From: Punica granatum
Taxonomy: Eukaryota; Streptophyta; Magnoliopsida; Myrtales; Lythraceae
Assembly: GCF_007655135.1 (NCBI RefSeq)
Contig: NC_045130.1
Coordinates: 9,796,001 to 9,860,000, forward strand
Length of the DNA: 64,000 bases
Direction of reading: 5' to 3'
The notes below the pieces were generated by a model. That model ran no database searches and had not been told where the DNA came from. It saw only the letters and a list, made by a program, of their open reading frames with translations. A program made the translations under genes and the position numbers. How positions within the stretch are numbered: the first letter of the stretch is position 1; each line of letters opens with the position of its first letter. This document shows, one piece after another, positions 8,975 through 18,828 of this stretch.

Positions 8975-9084
8975 TTGCATTCTTGTTTGCTGTAACGTCT
9001 ATTAATTTTCTGCCTTTGCAAGTTATTATTCTGTGTATTTTCATTTGGATTCAAGTTATGAAAAGTCTTTCAGATTTTCCCTGA
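8962..9084 (+). CDS. 40-aa hydrophobic (membrane) ORF overlapping the 122-aa ORF, copy A
   Basis: ATG 8962, TGA 9082-9084, +1 relative to the 122-aa frame, overlapping its last 13 nt. The product is very hydrophobic: MLLLIAFLFAV, then a second apolar run VIILCIFIWI, then a short polar tail with MKSLSD. One or two membrane segments are likely. The frame is kept in A-E with mostly synonymous changes, which supports translation. Function unknown; a small movement or vesicle-associated protein is conceivable. Confidence 0.68.
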   Translation: MLLLIAFLFAVTSINFLPLQVIILCIFIWIQVMKSLSDFP

Positions 9085-9094
9085 AATATTCTTG

Positions 9095-9355
9095 ATGGAT
9101 CGTTCAGATCGTGATCTTACTGTTAGAATCTTGTCTCATATTTTGAGATTAACTCGTCTAGAGCGTCAGGACGCTGCTGTAGATGCTTTGAAATCTGTAG
9201 GATTAGAAACCCTACACCACTTTGATAGAGTCTTGTCATCTGTTATAGATAGATGTCCAAATGAAAGTCTTTTAATAAAATTAGTCGAGTGTAGAGCCTG
9301 TGTAATTAGGGCTATTCATGAATCGTTACGGGATAGAATCCGTAGAAATCCTTAA
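9095..9355 (+). CDS. 86-aa helical protein, copy A
   Basis: ATG 9095, 10 nt after the hydrophobic ORF stop; TAA at 9353-9355. Predicted nearly all alpha-helical and amphipathic, with CRAC at 66-69 and a basic C-terminus (DRIRRNP). Present in all copies that reach this point, with changes concentrated at a few surface-like positions. Family not recognised. It is the last gene before the primer-binding site. Confidence 0.72.
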   Translation: MDRSDRDLTVRILSHILRLTRLERQDAAVDALKSVGLETLHHFDRVLSSVIDRCPNESLLIKLVECRACVIRAIHESLRDRIRRNP

Positions 9356-9387
9356 TTTTGAGTCTGTTTATATAAACAGACTCAAAA

Positions 9388-9648
9388 TTAAGGATTTCTA
9401 CGGATTCTATCCCGTAATGATTCATGAATAGCCCTGGTTACACAGGCTCTACACTCGACTAATTTTATCAAAAGACTTTCATTTGGACATCTATCTATAA
9501 CAGATGACAAGACTCTATCAAAGTGGTGTAGGGTTTCTAATCCTACAGATTTCAAAGCATCTACAGCAGCGTCCTGACGCTCTAGACGAGTTAATCTCAA
9601 AATATGAGACAAGATTCTAACAGTAAGATCACGATCTGAACGATCCAT
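9388..9648 (-). CDS. 86-aa helical protein, copy B
   Basis: Starts at ATG 9648. Differs from copy A by one residue (Thr for Ile in the CRACV(I/T)RA region). The stop lies 16 bp from the palindrome axis. Confidence 0.72.
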   Translation of the reverse strand: MDRSDRDLTVRILSHILRLTRLERQDAAVDALKSVGLETLHHFDRVLSSVIDRCPNESLLIKLVECRACVTRAIHESLRDRIRRNP

Positions 9649-9658
9649 CAAGAATATT

Positions 9659-9781
9659 TCAGGGAAAATCTGAAAGACTTTTCATAACTTGAATCCAAAT
9701 GAAAATACACAGAATAATAACTTGCACAGGCAGAAAATTAATAGACGTTACAGCAAACAAGAATGCAATCAGCAAGAGCAT
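9659..9781 (-). CDS. 40-aa hydrophobic ORF, copy B
   Basis: Starts at 9781 inside the last codons of the 122-aa ORF and ends 10 nt before the 86-aa ORF. One conservative Leu to Val change relative to copy A; the frame and both apolar runs are intact. Confidence 0.65.
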   Translation of the reverse strand: MLLLIAFLFAVTSINFLPVQVIILCIFIWIQVMKSLSDFP

Positions 9782-10137
9782 GAGCCAGTAACGACTCTCC
9801 AACCATTTCCTTCTGTAAAGAATACATACGGAAAACAATCCGAACAGAATTCTGAGACTTTGATTCCTAGTTTCTTCCTAGACTCACTAGCTTCTAGGAG
9901 GTAGAGTTGTTCTTCTTCGGAATATCCTTTCAGGTGAATGGTTTCTCCAATCCAGATTAATTCTGTAAGCTGAATCTTTCTATCTTTGGGGATAGCCTTG
10001 ACCATTTCTCTATAGAGGAAAGACTGGGTTGCAGTTTTGATCTCTAGAATATTTTCTTCAAGAGGTCTCTTCCTAGACATCCTTGGAGGACCGAATCTTA
10101 TTGACTTCTGAAGCCTAGGGTGTTTTGAACGACGCAT
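9769..10137 (-). CDS. 122-aa CxxC protein, copy B
   Basis: Identical in predicted protein to copy A, with all four C-terminal cysteines. Preceded by the conserved spacer at 10138-10326 after the MP stop. Confidence 0.75.
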   Translation of the reverse strand: MRRSKHPRLQKSIRFGPPRMSRKRPLEENILEIKTATQSFLYREMVKAIPKDRKIQLTELIWIGETIHLKGYSEEEQLYLLEASESRKKLGIKVSEFCSDCFPYVFFTEGNGWRVVTGSCSC

Positions 10138-10326
10138 CCTAGCAAAGAATCAAAATAGAAGAAATAAGAGGCTTTCCTCGGAGATCTCACCATGTGTTAG
10201 GAGTATGCTTCACAGAATGTTTCATAAGCTATGCTTCAATGAATATGACTGCATCGAGAGGCCTTGCCGGAGCATGGGCTATTTGATTCCGAAACTCGGG
10301 TAGTTAACCTGAGCTTGTCAAGCGAC

Positions 10327-11349
10327 TTAGATTCTTCTAGAAAGATCCTTAGTGAGGATACTGAGTTCATTGACTTGACTCTTAAGTTCTGCTATATCTT
10401 CCTTATGAGGTAAGACTATGACTTCAGGAGCTTTCTCCAAGATTTCATTTTCACTAATGACTGATCCTTTATCAGAATAATCTTTAAGCCTAAGACTTTC
10501 TAGACGGTCTAGATTCTCACGAATTCTACTGACTGTTAAAGGCTCAGAAATGGCTTCTGGGACTTTGACTAGACGAGAAGAACTAGCTTCTTCGATGATT
10601 GGTAAAGGCAGTCTAGAAATAGGCTCTAACCTAGTAGAGGTTTTTGCGAATAATTCATCTATGACTATTTTATCCTTGTTAATGAATTCTACAGAATGAT
10701 GACTATTAGACAGAGCATATGAGCATGCATATGTAATGCTGAATGGAATGTCAGCATCTTCCATTATATCTTTTCGTTCAAGTTCGAAAAGAAGACCAAG
10801 AGAATTGTTAAATTTAGAAGAAGACAGAGGAATAGCATAGTTGCAAGTAACATTAAACTTGACAACAGAATAACCAAGATCACCAGAAATGATTCCTATG
10901 ACCTTCTCAGAATCACGAGTCATACGATTATCTATGACGACTATTTTGACTGGACAATGAATACCACGTCTGAATGTAGATTTAATTAAGATTTGGATAG
11001 TAGACACATGAATCCAACCTATCTTGGACCTATCAGACTCTTTCATTTTCTTGATTCTATCATTGACTTGTTCAGAATTTACAAGTGTAAGGCACCTATC
11101 ACCTTTGGCTTCTCTAAGTTTGATTGGAAACTCTTCGACTGTTCTTCCTAAGCATACAATGTTTTTACGACTGTGAAGAAGACTACCTATCAGATTCTTT
11201 TTAGACTTAGATCTAAAACCAGATCCATCCTTTAGAGTGATGACTCCATTTCTTTCGACTTCTGTTATCCTAGCATCTTCGATAAGAATATCAGTAGAGT
11301 AATCACCAGACTCATCACGCAAAGATACAACAGAATAAAGATCTTCCAT
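10327..11349 (-). CDS. Movement protein, copy B
   Basis: 340 codons, open. Differs from copy A by one residue, Ile for Val at 251. The 30K core and helical tail are intact. It reads towards the palindrome axis, facing the MP of copy A. Confidence 0.87.
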   Translation of the reverse strand: MEDLYSVVSLRDESGDYSTDILIEDARITEVERNGVITLKDGSGFRSKSKKNLIGSLLHSRKNIVCLGRTVEEFPIKLREAKGDRCLTLVNSEQVNDRIKKMKESDRSKIGWIHVSTIQILIKSTFRRGIHCPVKIVVIDNRMTRDSEKVIGIISGDLGYSVVKFNVTCNYAIPLSSSKFNNSLGLLFELERKDIMEDADIPFSITYACSYALSNSHHSVEFINKDKIVIDELFAKTSTRLEPISRLPLPIIEEASSSRLVKVPEAISEPLTVSRIRENLDRLESLRLKDYSDKGSVISENEILEKAPEVIVLPHKEDIAELKSQVNELSILTKDLSRRI

Positions 11350-11999
11350 AAAGACTATACCTGGAATTTACGCTTCAGAGTTGAATGTCTGAGAGTTCTT
11401 CGAGATTTAAGAATAAGAATTCAGAGATTAGTTCACAGATTATGCAGACAAAAGAATACAATGAATCATAACAGAACATAATTGTTCGACAGTTAAACAT
11501 AACTGGGAGTAGATATGCTTCAATCAACAAATTTTATTGATAGTAATTGTAAACGAACAATGGAATTGGGATAGGGAGTTTACAGTCTTCTCGGACCGGA
11601 GGTACGTAGAGAGATAGATGGGCTCCAGGGGATATACCTGCGGCTACGGCGGCGGACACCTTCCTATGCCTCTGCCTGCGGTCTCGACCCAACCTCTTAC
11701 TCTTATCTCACCTATTTCGCTCCCTTAAGACCGACGGAGATCGATCCCTTATATAGGAAGAGAAGGAGGAGAGAAGATACCTCACGACGCATCTCAACCA
11801 TTGATAAGCAACGGCTGAGATTCAGATCTAGGAAAAGGTGGAGAGTGGCCGACAAAAGGCGCACTAACCAAAAGTAGTGGTTGACAGCCCACATGGTGTC
11901 AGTGCCACAAAAGAAAAAGACACAAAAGGACAAGGCCCTAGTGGCCGACACATACAGCTGTTACATAGCTGTAGACTTCTTCGGACGTCAGGGATGACG
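11350..11999 (-). promoter_or_regulatory. Promoter, leader and polyA signal, copy B
   Basis: As-1-like element at 11986-12002, TATA box at 11747-11755, polyA signal at 11533-11538, all on the minus strand. Promoter B faces promoter A, with the TATA boxes about 4.75 kb apart. Confidence 0.8.
11375..11500 (-). CDS. Leader small ORF, 41 aa, copy B
   Basis: Start 11500, stop at 11375-11377, 25 nt before MP. Same sequence as in copy A. Confidence 0.48.
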   Translation of the reverse strand: MFNCRTIMFCYDSLYSFVCIICELISEFLFLNLEELSDIQL

Positions 12000-13607
12000 T
12001 CAGTCTTCAATTGGTTCCAGCTCCGAATCAGAGACTCCTTTTGGGCTGGATCCTTCAGCATCCTTCGATGGGCTTGACGACTCCTTGGGCTTTGGACTGC
12101 ATAATTGGCATTGGTGGTTGCCAATCCATTCTCCTTTGGATCCGGAGAGATTTGCGCAGAGTTCAGCCCGATTTCTTGGTTTGCAGACTTCAAGGTCTAT
12201 GATAGGCCTTTCAAAGACTCGGAGAACCCTCTCCTGGGCAGGGTTCATTTTGAACTTAGGATTAGTAGGGTGAGACACCAGTAGAACTGTGGCAGACTTG
12301 TAGCGGACGGCAGTCTGCTCTTGCATATTCTGTAGACGTTTGCAAAGACCAATATAGTTGACTATATAGTAGCCATCGCGATGGTCTTGCCTGAGTGCTT
12401 CAGCTGGACAAGTATCAATTGGTGGATAATTGAGATTGCTTTTGCCAATGGTCACCAGATGATGAGCATCTAGTGGGATTTCTTCGATATCCTCCCCCCT
12501 TGGAAAAAATCCTGGATAGGAAGAATGGCATTTGACGAAGATATCCTTGCTTTCCATGACTCCATGGCAGAATTTTGCGACAGCCTCCTTGAATCTTCCA
12601 TTGAAAAGCCTGAACTGCTCAGTGATAGACTTTCCATTGGAATAGATTGTATCCACGAGGCCGCTCATGAAGAATTCATAAACAGTCTCCGAAGAGGCTT
12701 CTGGTAGAATAATAGCTTTTGGACCATAGGCATGGCGCCAAACTGGGTAGAAACCCAAAGACTTGTAAGCTTCCTTGTATTCGACCAGTTGAGTAAACTT
12801 CTCACGGTATTGCTCGACTGTGAGAATCTGCTTCTTCTCGAACTGCTCGCGAGTAGGAATGCTTGAGATAGTCGGGACACTAGTAGAGCTAGAAGCTCCG
12901 CCTGGAATGCGTCCTAGACTTCGTAGCTTGTTGATTCCTTCATGCTGCGGAAACGGTGCAGCAGAGACTTTAGCAGCAAAGGTGCTGCCTGATTCCTTCA
13001 AGGCCTCTTGGGCGAGGGCAAGAGTTTTGTAACTCTTGTGAATGATGTTTGGCTTTCCCTGAACATGAAGGGAGACTTTGTGCCATTCATCATAAAGTCC
13101 TCGCATAGGACCATTGAAGATCACATAGAATTTCTTGGGTCTGGCATGTTGCCAGAGAGAATCTTCTGGAAGGTTGATCTCTGAAGCTTTCGCCGCAGAG
13201 ACTGCTGTGCTGACTGCTGGGAGCTTGGACCCTGCAGTTGACTCTTCTTTGCGGGTAGAAGAGAGCTTGGACTCTTCTACTTCTGATTCATCTTCAGAAT
13301 ATTCGGACCATTTTTTCTTGGTCTGAACAGCTTGCTTGGGAATGAAGGAAGAAGTTCCTTGATCGCCGACTTCTTTCTTTCTTTGTTCAGCAGACTGTTG
13401 AATGTAGTCAGGAATGAGTTCCTGAATGCCTTCTGGCAGAGATTCCTTCTGAGTCTCAGCTGGGAGAGACTCCTTCTTGACTTCTAAGCCGAGAATCTTC
13501 GCAAGTTGCTCTTTTTGGAGCTGAATACTCTCGACTTCCTTCATAAGAGACTCTATCATAGCCATTTTACTGGCCACAATATCTTCGAGTGCTTTCACGG
13601 CTTCCAT
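12000..13607 (-). CDS. Viroplasmin / transactivator, copy B
   Basis: 535 codons from ATG 13607, overlapping the polymerase stop by 13 nt. Viroplasmin-type segment at residues 158-205 intact. It differs from copy A at a few positions, for example ILPEASS versus ILLEASS and AEALRQDHRDG versus ADALRQDSRDG; copy C shares the B states, so A carries the derived changes. Confidence 0.9.
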   Translation of the reverse strand: MEAVKALEDIVASKMAMIESLMKEVESIQLQKEQLAKILGLEVKKESLPAETQKESLPEGIQELIPDYIQQSAEQRKKEVGDQGTSSFIPKQAVQTKKKWSEYSEDESEVEESKLSSTRKEESTAGSKLPAVSTAVSAAKASEINLPEDSLWQHARPKKFYVIFNGPMRGLYDEWHKVSLHVQGKPNIIHKSYKTLALAQEALKESGSTFAAKVSAAPFPQHEGINKLRSLGRIPGGASSSTSVPTISSIPTREQFEKKQILTVEQYREKFTQLVEYKEAYKSLGFYPVWRHAYGPKAIILPEASSETVYEFFMSGLVDTIYSNGKSITEQFRLFNGRFKEAVAKFCHGVMESKDIFVKCHSSYPGFFPRGEDIEEIPLDAHHLVTIGKSNLNYPPIDTCPAEALRQDHRDGYYIVNYIGLCKRLQNMQEQTAVRYKSATVLLVSHPTNPKFKMNPAQERVLRVFERPIIDLEVCKPRNRAELCANLSGSKGEWIGNHQCQLCSPKPKESSSPSKDAEGSSPKGVSDSELEPIED

Positions 13608-15745
13608 TCCCGTGTCAGAGTATCGGGAAGAAAGTTCTGGGAGCCCTTGATGTGTTGCTCCACGAATGTGTATGGCTCGAGCTCGAGTTGCCAACGGATG
13701 AGCCTCCCTTGGCTGTAGCCCTGCTTGAATCCTTTGAGATGCCTGAACCGAGTAACATAGCTGCTATCAGTTCTCAGAATAAACTTCCGGGGTAGAAGTT
13801 CGACACGCCACTTCTTAAGGGTTTTAATGACTGCTAAGAGCTCGCGCTCATGAGTTGTGTAATTCTGTTCGGCCTTTGAAAAAGAACCGCAAACATATTT
13901 ACACAGACGTTCCTGTAAGACAGAAGCTATGTTAGCATAATAAGTCCCCGAGGGACGCGATTGTTCCCGCAATCGCCTAAGGCGGACTGATTTCTCAGAT
14001 CGGGCCTTAGTAAGACTACTATCGTCGCCGTTGTGACACAGCGGACCATGACTTAACCATTCAGAATTTCTGGCCGGAAATAAACCATGGAATTGGAGTG
14101 TTTTTGAGGCATCAACCTCTTCATAGGATTTCTCCCGTAGAATGGACAAGAAGTCCTTTGAATCAATCTCGACTGCTTTACCGACGACGGCTGTCATCGT
14201 TCCGGACCAAGTGTCTCCACTTGCGTCTGTTGAAATGATAATCAAATCATCTTCAGAAGGGTTGTAAAGAGGTGGAAGATTTTTACAAATAGATTTCAAA
14301 TATCGAACATTTTCAGAATCTTTTTCGGACCAAGTCCAGACTCGTTTTTCAGAAAGCTTTTCTTGAAGACTCTTTCTTGCCTTGGATAGGTCTTTCAACC
14401 ATCCTTGGTCTGAAATGTAGTTTAAACTACCAAGAAAACGTTGTAACTGCTTCTTATCTTCCATCTTGTCAGGAAATAGATTCAATTTTTCAAGAATGTG
14501 AGGTTGAAGACTAAAATCTCCATTTTGCTTGATCGTGAGACCAAGAAAATCAATTTCTTTTTTGCAAAGGATTGCTTTCTTTTTAGAAATTATGATTCCT
14601 TTATCAAAACATCGTTTTAAAACAGTTTTAAGATGTTTCTTATGATTTTCAAGACTTCCTTTTGAAAAGATGATAATATCATCTATGTATGCTAAACAGA
14701 AGGAATCCAAACCTGTGAGATTCTCGTCCATGAATCTTTGGTAGATTGATGGTGCCTGTTTAAGACCAAAAGGTAAGACGTTAAATTCATACTGCTTTTG
14801 AGGAGGACAAGTGAATGCTGTTAATTCCTTGGTGGACTCCTCAAGACGGATTTGCCAGTATCCAGACTTTGCATCTAGAGTGCTAAACCATTGACATCCT
14901 TTTAGCTTTGCTAGAATATAATCCTTTCTAGGAAGACTATACGCATCTCCGAAGGTAGCTTCGTTCATGCGTTTGTAATTAATGACCATACGCCTTTTAC
15001 CGCGTTTTAGCTCATTATGATTTTCAACGTAGAATGCTGGTGCGCTATGGCGACTCTTACTAGCTCTAATGACTCCTAATTCTAAGAGCTGCTTACACTC
15101 TTCTTTGAATTCTTCTACATCCTTAAGGGTGTATGGAATGTTATTAGGAACTTTAACTTCCTTAAGAGGATCCTTGAGCTTGATTTCTACGAGCATTCTA
15201 TTTCTATTCTTAGACTGGTCTAGTGGATTATCACTAGTGATTGCATCTAAAAGCCGTTCTATTTCGGCAGAATCAATATCGTTTTCTAACTCCTGGATAG
15301 ACTTAGAAAGATAGTTTAACAACCTGAGTTGCTTAATTCTATTACTATGGTAGATTGGAATTTGAATGACTCTTTTCTTCTGATTTTCTAAATCAGGACA
15401 CGTAAGTTCAACGAACCTAGTTCTCTGAACGAATGGCTGATATAATCTAAGAAAATTATTTCCTATGATTAGATCCATGCCAGAATCATGCCTATAAATG
15501 CTTGGTGTGGGAAACCTGACTCCTTCTATCACAAGATTGACAAATTCGGCTCTATGAGTAATTCTAAGAACAGACTTGTCAGCGATTGCTATCTCTAAAG
15601 GATATTCCATGGGTTTCCAGTACTTACCTGGAAGCAGACTAGGCTTTCCAAAACACACGCTCGCACCTGTGTCGATGTAGGCCATGACTGTTTTTCCACG
15701 GATTTTAACCTGGATGAATGTTGCGTTGGGGTTCTCCTTAGTCAT
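13595..15745 (-). CDS. Protease-RT-RNase H polyprotein, copy B (intact)
   Basis: 716 codons from ATG 15745 (a GTG lies just upstream); overlaps the CP stop by 8 nt. Domains: retropepsin-like protease with DTGAS at 25-29; RT at about 180-440 with FSTLDAKSGYW (287-297, Asp291), LPFGLKQAPSIYQ and YIDD at 353-356; RNase H at about 500-716 with TDASGDTW (Asp507), HERELLAVI (Glu635), RTDSSY (Asp660) and LPDTLTREW (Asp708). All catalytic residues are present. Between Asp507 and Glu635 lies an extra variable segment, residues about 521-605. It copies pregenomic RNA into DNA and cleaves the viral polyprotein. Confidence 0.95.
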   Translation of the reverse strand: MTKENPNATFIQVKIRGKTVMAYIDTGASVCFGKPSLLPGKYWKPMEYPLEIAIADKSVLRITHRAEFVNLVIEGVRFPTPSIYRHDSGMDLIIGNNFLRLYQPFVQRTRFVELTCPDLENQKKRVIQIPIYHSNRIKQLRLLNYLSKSIQELENDIDSAEIERLLDAITSDNPLDQSKNRNRMLVEIKLKDPLKEVKVPNNIPYTLKDVEEFKEECKQLLELGVIRASKSRHSAPAFYVENHNELKRGKRRMVINYKRMNEATFGDAYSLPRKDYILAKLKGCQWFSTLDAKSGYWQIRLEESTKELTAFTCPPQKQYEFNVLPFGLKQAPSIYQRFMDENLTGLDSFCLAYIDDIIIFSKGSLENHKKHLKTVLKRCFDKGIIISKKKAILCKKEIDFLGLTIKQNGDFSLQPHILEKLNLFPDKMEDKKQLQRFLGSLNYISDQGWLKDLSKARKSLQEKLSEKRVWTWSEKDSENVRYLKSICKNLPPLYNPSEDDLIIISTDASGDTWSGTMTAVVGKAVEIDSKDFLSILREKSYEEVDASKTLQFHGLFPARNSEWLSHGPLCHNGDDSSLTKARSEKSVRLRRLREQSRPSGTYYANIASVLQERLCKYVCGSFSKAEQNYTTHERELLAVIKTLKKWRVELLPRKFILRTDSSYVTRFRHLKGFKQGYSQGRLIRWQLELEPYTFVEQHIKGSQNFLPDTLTREWKP

Positions 15746-18157
15746 CACTGGAGTACTCCGAATCTGAGCATTCTGAGTCAGTAACTAACTCATAATAGGA
15801 CTCATCAGAATCATAGTCAGAATCTTCTATTGGCTCATAATTTCTAGACATGACACCTAGGAATACCTGAGCACGATTATTATTACGATTCTTTCTTTGA
15901 CTGCATTCATTCGCATAATGACCTTCTTCGTTGCATATCCAGCAACGGCATGTTTTCTTGCCTTCAGGGCAGAATCTTTTCTTATCTAGACTTTTTCTCT
16001 TAGGGTTGGTTTTTCTAAATCCTCCCCCCCTTCGAAAAAACTTTCGACTCTTCCAGTTTTGTTTCTTAGACCGACTCTTCCATGGTGGCCTACTGCCTGA
16101 ATATCGCTTAAGGCGATAACGCTTCTTAGGAATACTAGATTTCTTCCTAGAGACTCTTCTTGACAGACTACGACAGCCATACTGCTGAGGAATATCTAGC
16201 CCTTGTTCTGGACCACAGCATATTCTAGTTTTCTTCATCATTTTCTCAGTTTTACGCCTGAGACAGACTTCTTCCATATGCTTCTTAACAATTGAGGCTA
16301 TTCCTCCTAAAGTTGGGTAGACTGCTCCGATTTCGACTTCATGATCATATCTTTCTCTGACCACGCTAGACACTGGATAGGGAAGTTTGTCTATGAAAAG
16401 ATTCCTATATGCAGTAATATCTGCAGGTTCTATCAGCTGATAGTAATATTCCTTAAACTGACAATAAAAAGAATTAAAGTAACACATGTCGCAGATTTCT
16501 AGCTTATTCATTTTATGCTTAAGCTCCTGCTGCTTTTCGATTGCTCCGACACCTGTCGTGACTGAACCAATGAACTCACGTTCAATGTTAGTAACAAAAT
16601 GATTCCAAATTTCATTACGAGTAAATGAAACAAAAGGATTAGCATCATAGTTAATAAGAGTAGAAATCATAGACATATACAGATGTACCTGTCCTCGAGT
16701 TTTATGCAACAAGAGTTGCCAGAGTTCTCTATTGTTTAGCTTGCTATACTCTTCTCCTATTGAGACTTCTAATTTGGTCTTCATGACCCAATCAGTTAGG
16801 ACTTTTTGATTGTCATCAACACAATCAAGATCTAAGACTGAACCAAAAGAATTGGTATTACCAGTTCGCAGAAGTTTATACTTCTGAGGAGTTTCCTTCT
16901 TCCATTTTCCACCTGCTTGGAAGAATCCTTGGTTATAGAAATCTTTATCAAAATTCCTATTGTAATCAGAATCCTTACCTTCTCTATGTTCTTCTATGAA
17001 AGACTCTTCTTTCTTAGTAGGACGATCCCTACGCTTGGTGGCTGGGAAACTACGTTCTTGGCCAATGTTGAATCTTGGTTCTAAGACTTCTTCATCAGAA
17101 AAGGCGAACATAACATCACCTTGTTCCTCAGTCATATTGAATGCTTTATCTTTTGGAGACTTGGCTTGGTCTATAGGGGACCTAGCACGATCAGATCTGG
17201 ACCTAGATCTGGAGGCAATAGGACTAATGGACCTAGTCCTAGGTTTAGTCTTGCGACTAGACTTCTTACTAGAAGAGACTGAGACTTCCGACAGAGTTTC
17301 TTCGTCGGCAGCTGTGACTAAACTGGGCATACTACTATGAATGCTAGCTTCAGATTCTTCAGACTCAGAGGATTCTCTAATCCTATCTCCGAATCTCCTT
17401 TCTTCTTCGGAGTCAGACTCATCTTTTCCCTATAGTCTTGAAACCTTCGTTTCTCGAAACTTCTATAGGCAGAATCTTTTGTTAGATCAAAGATCTCTGG
17501 ATCTAAAGGGATTGGTTGTTTGAGTTTCTCAAACCTAGCTTTATCTAGTTTAGCCTGCTCTTCGTAGCCTTTAGAGGCTTCTTCGAATCTTTGCTTATCT
17601 TTAGACTCTTTTTCTTTTCGACTCCTAACATAGACAGCTTCAGGGTCGTATATGACAACACCTGATTCTCTAGACGCCTGGGTTTCAGGGGCACTATCGT
17701 AGACTGCAAAACCAGCACCTGTCCTAAGGGACTTACCAGTAGGTTGTCTGAATGTTGGAGGAGTTCTATAAGACGCCTGAAAATCTTCTTCGAAGCGGTC
17801 AAACTTCGTTTTCATTTTTTCAGTTCTTTCTCTAAGATTGCTAAGGTATTCTTCATACCGTTCTCTATCAGATTTCTTCTTAGCAGCTTGTTCTCTAAGA
17901 TTCCTTCTATGAATTTCAGCTTGCTCTCTTTCAGCTTCTGCTTTTGTTTGACGCCTACTTCCTCTAGACGACTCGAATCTTAAAGAATCTCTTTCTCTAT
18001 CACTGAGATCAGCGTAAGCTCTCTCAGCAGCATCTATTTCTCTGGAGACTCCTTCACGACTAGGGTTTAACCTAGCGGTTTCCTGCTCTAAGACTTTAAG
18101 TTGGGCAATCCTAGACTTAAGACTAGTCATCTTATCAGCGATTTCTTTAGAATTCAT
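15738..18157 (-). pseudogene. Capsid protein gene, frameshift, copy B
   Basis: Starts at 18157, stops at 15738-15740. A one-base loss with a substitution near 17418-17425, where copy C reads GGGATAAAAATGAG, splits it into 17318-18157 (coiled-coil N-terminus) and 15738-17330 (core, basic region, zinc knuckle, acidic tail). The knuckle CWICNEEGHYANEC is intact. Confidence 0.87.
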
Positions 18158-18159
18158 GA

Positions 18160-18783
18160 CTAAGAATCTTCTTTGACTAACTTATAACCTTTAGGGGCTC
18201 TAGGTTGGTCTAAAGGATTCCAGATTTCACTTGGCTTGAGTTTTTGCCAGGGCATGGTCATAGGAGGAGTAAGTTCATGCTTTCTAGGTTTGTCATGGAA
18301 TCTGACGAGTTCTTCACGAATAATTTTTCTAAAGACTTCTTCTGTGGGTGTTTCTATATGAGGTTCCTTCCCCCCTTTTGAAACAGACTCTCGGATTCCT
18401 ACGACTTCATCTAAAAGCTTGGTAGTTTCGTCTAATGTTTCTTTAAACGAGATTTCTTTAACTCTCCTAATGACTTCATTTAGCTCTTCCTTTAAGCTAG
18501 AGATTTCTTCATGTTGTTTCTGAGTAATCTTTTGATTAAGGCTGACTAATAGGTCGACTATTACGTTCAACTGAGGGTGGAACGTATGACTGATGTGAGG
18601 GTACTTATCTCCTTGGGTACACTCAGCTAAAGACTTATTTTCGTCTAGATATTTCTCTGTGGGAAACGCTAGACCATGAATGCTATTTTCATCAAAATAA
18701 GGATTGTTTCTAAAGGCTTCGCCTAGAGTTCTTTGATAGCCTACTTCTTTTAGAAGTTTTTCAAGATTACCAGATCCTAACAT
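18160..18783 (-). CDS. 207-aa coiled-coil protein, copy B
   Basis: Complete, ATG 18783 to TAG 18160-18162, two bases before the CP start. One difference from C, Lys for Arg at about residue 165. The start lies about 30 nt downstream of the PBS, making it the first frame after the primer site. Confidence 0.8.
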   Translation of the reverse strand: MLGSGNLEKLLKEVGYQRTLGEAFRNNPYFDENSIHGLAFPTEKYLDENKSLAECTQGDKYPHISHTFHPQLNVIVDLLVSLNQKITQKQHEEISSLKEELNEVIRRVKEISFKETLDETTKLLDEVVGIRESVSKGGKEPHIETPTEEVFRKIIREELVRFHDKPRKHELTPPMTMPWQKLKPSEIWNPLDQPRAPKGYKLVKEDS

Positions 18784-18812
18784 GATGATTATTTACTAAT
18801 TGGATTCCTAAA

Positions 18813-18828
18813 CATGTCTCTGATACCA
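18813..18828 (-). promoter_or_regulatory. tRNA-Met primer-binding site, copy B
   Basis: Minus-strand TGGTATCAGAGACATG. The first 11 bases match the initiator tRNA-Met complement used by caulimovirids. It is placed between the 86-aa and 207-aa ORFs, more than 2 kb downstream of the promoter. Just upstream is TTTATAATCCGCG, where several copies end. Confidence 0.82.

Larger units (their letters stand above)
1..9371 (+). mobile_element. Endogenous pararetrovirus copy A (lineage 1)
   Basis: Near-complete viral unit cut by the window start inside the 207-aa ORF. It carries, in order, the 207-aa ORF, CP, polymerase, TAV, promoter/leader, MP, 122-aa, 40-aa and 86-aa ORFs. It ends at a TTTATA motif that, in fragment D, lies 22 bp upstream of the primer-binding site, and there it meets copy B in inverted orientation. 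TAV, MP and the small frames are open; CP and polymerase carry one-base frameshifts. Confidence 0.93.
1..18742. repeat. Spacerless 9.37-kb inverted repeat (A/B palindrome)
   Basis: A (1-9371) and B (9372-18742) are reverse complements about the axis 9371.5, the middle of GTTTATATAAAC. No spacer separates the arms. The arms differ by scattered substitutions and one-base indels (for example a Leu/Pro difference in TAV, and different frameshifts in CP), so B is not a simple fold-back of A. Confidence 0.93.

Noticed and set aside
12820..13032. Antisense open frames of 60-130 codons across TAV, CP and polymerase
   Set aside because: They mirror conserved sense genes, lack consistent starts across lineages and have no recognisable domains.
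18813..18828. tRNA gene at the tRNA-like motif
   Set aside because: Only the 3' acceptor complement is present, with no cloverleaf; it is a primer-binding site.
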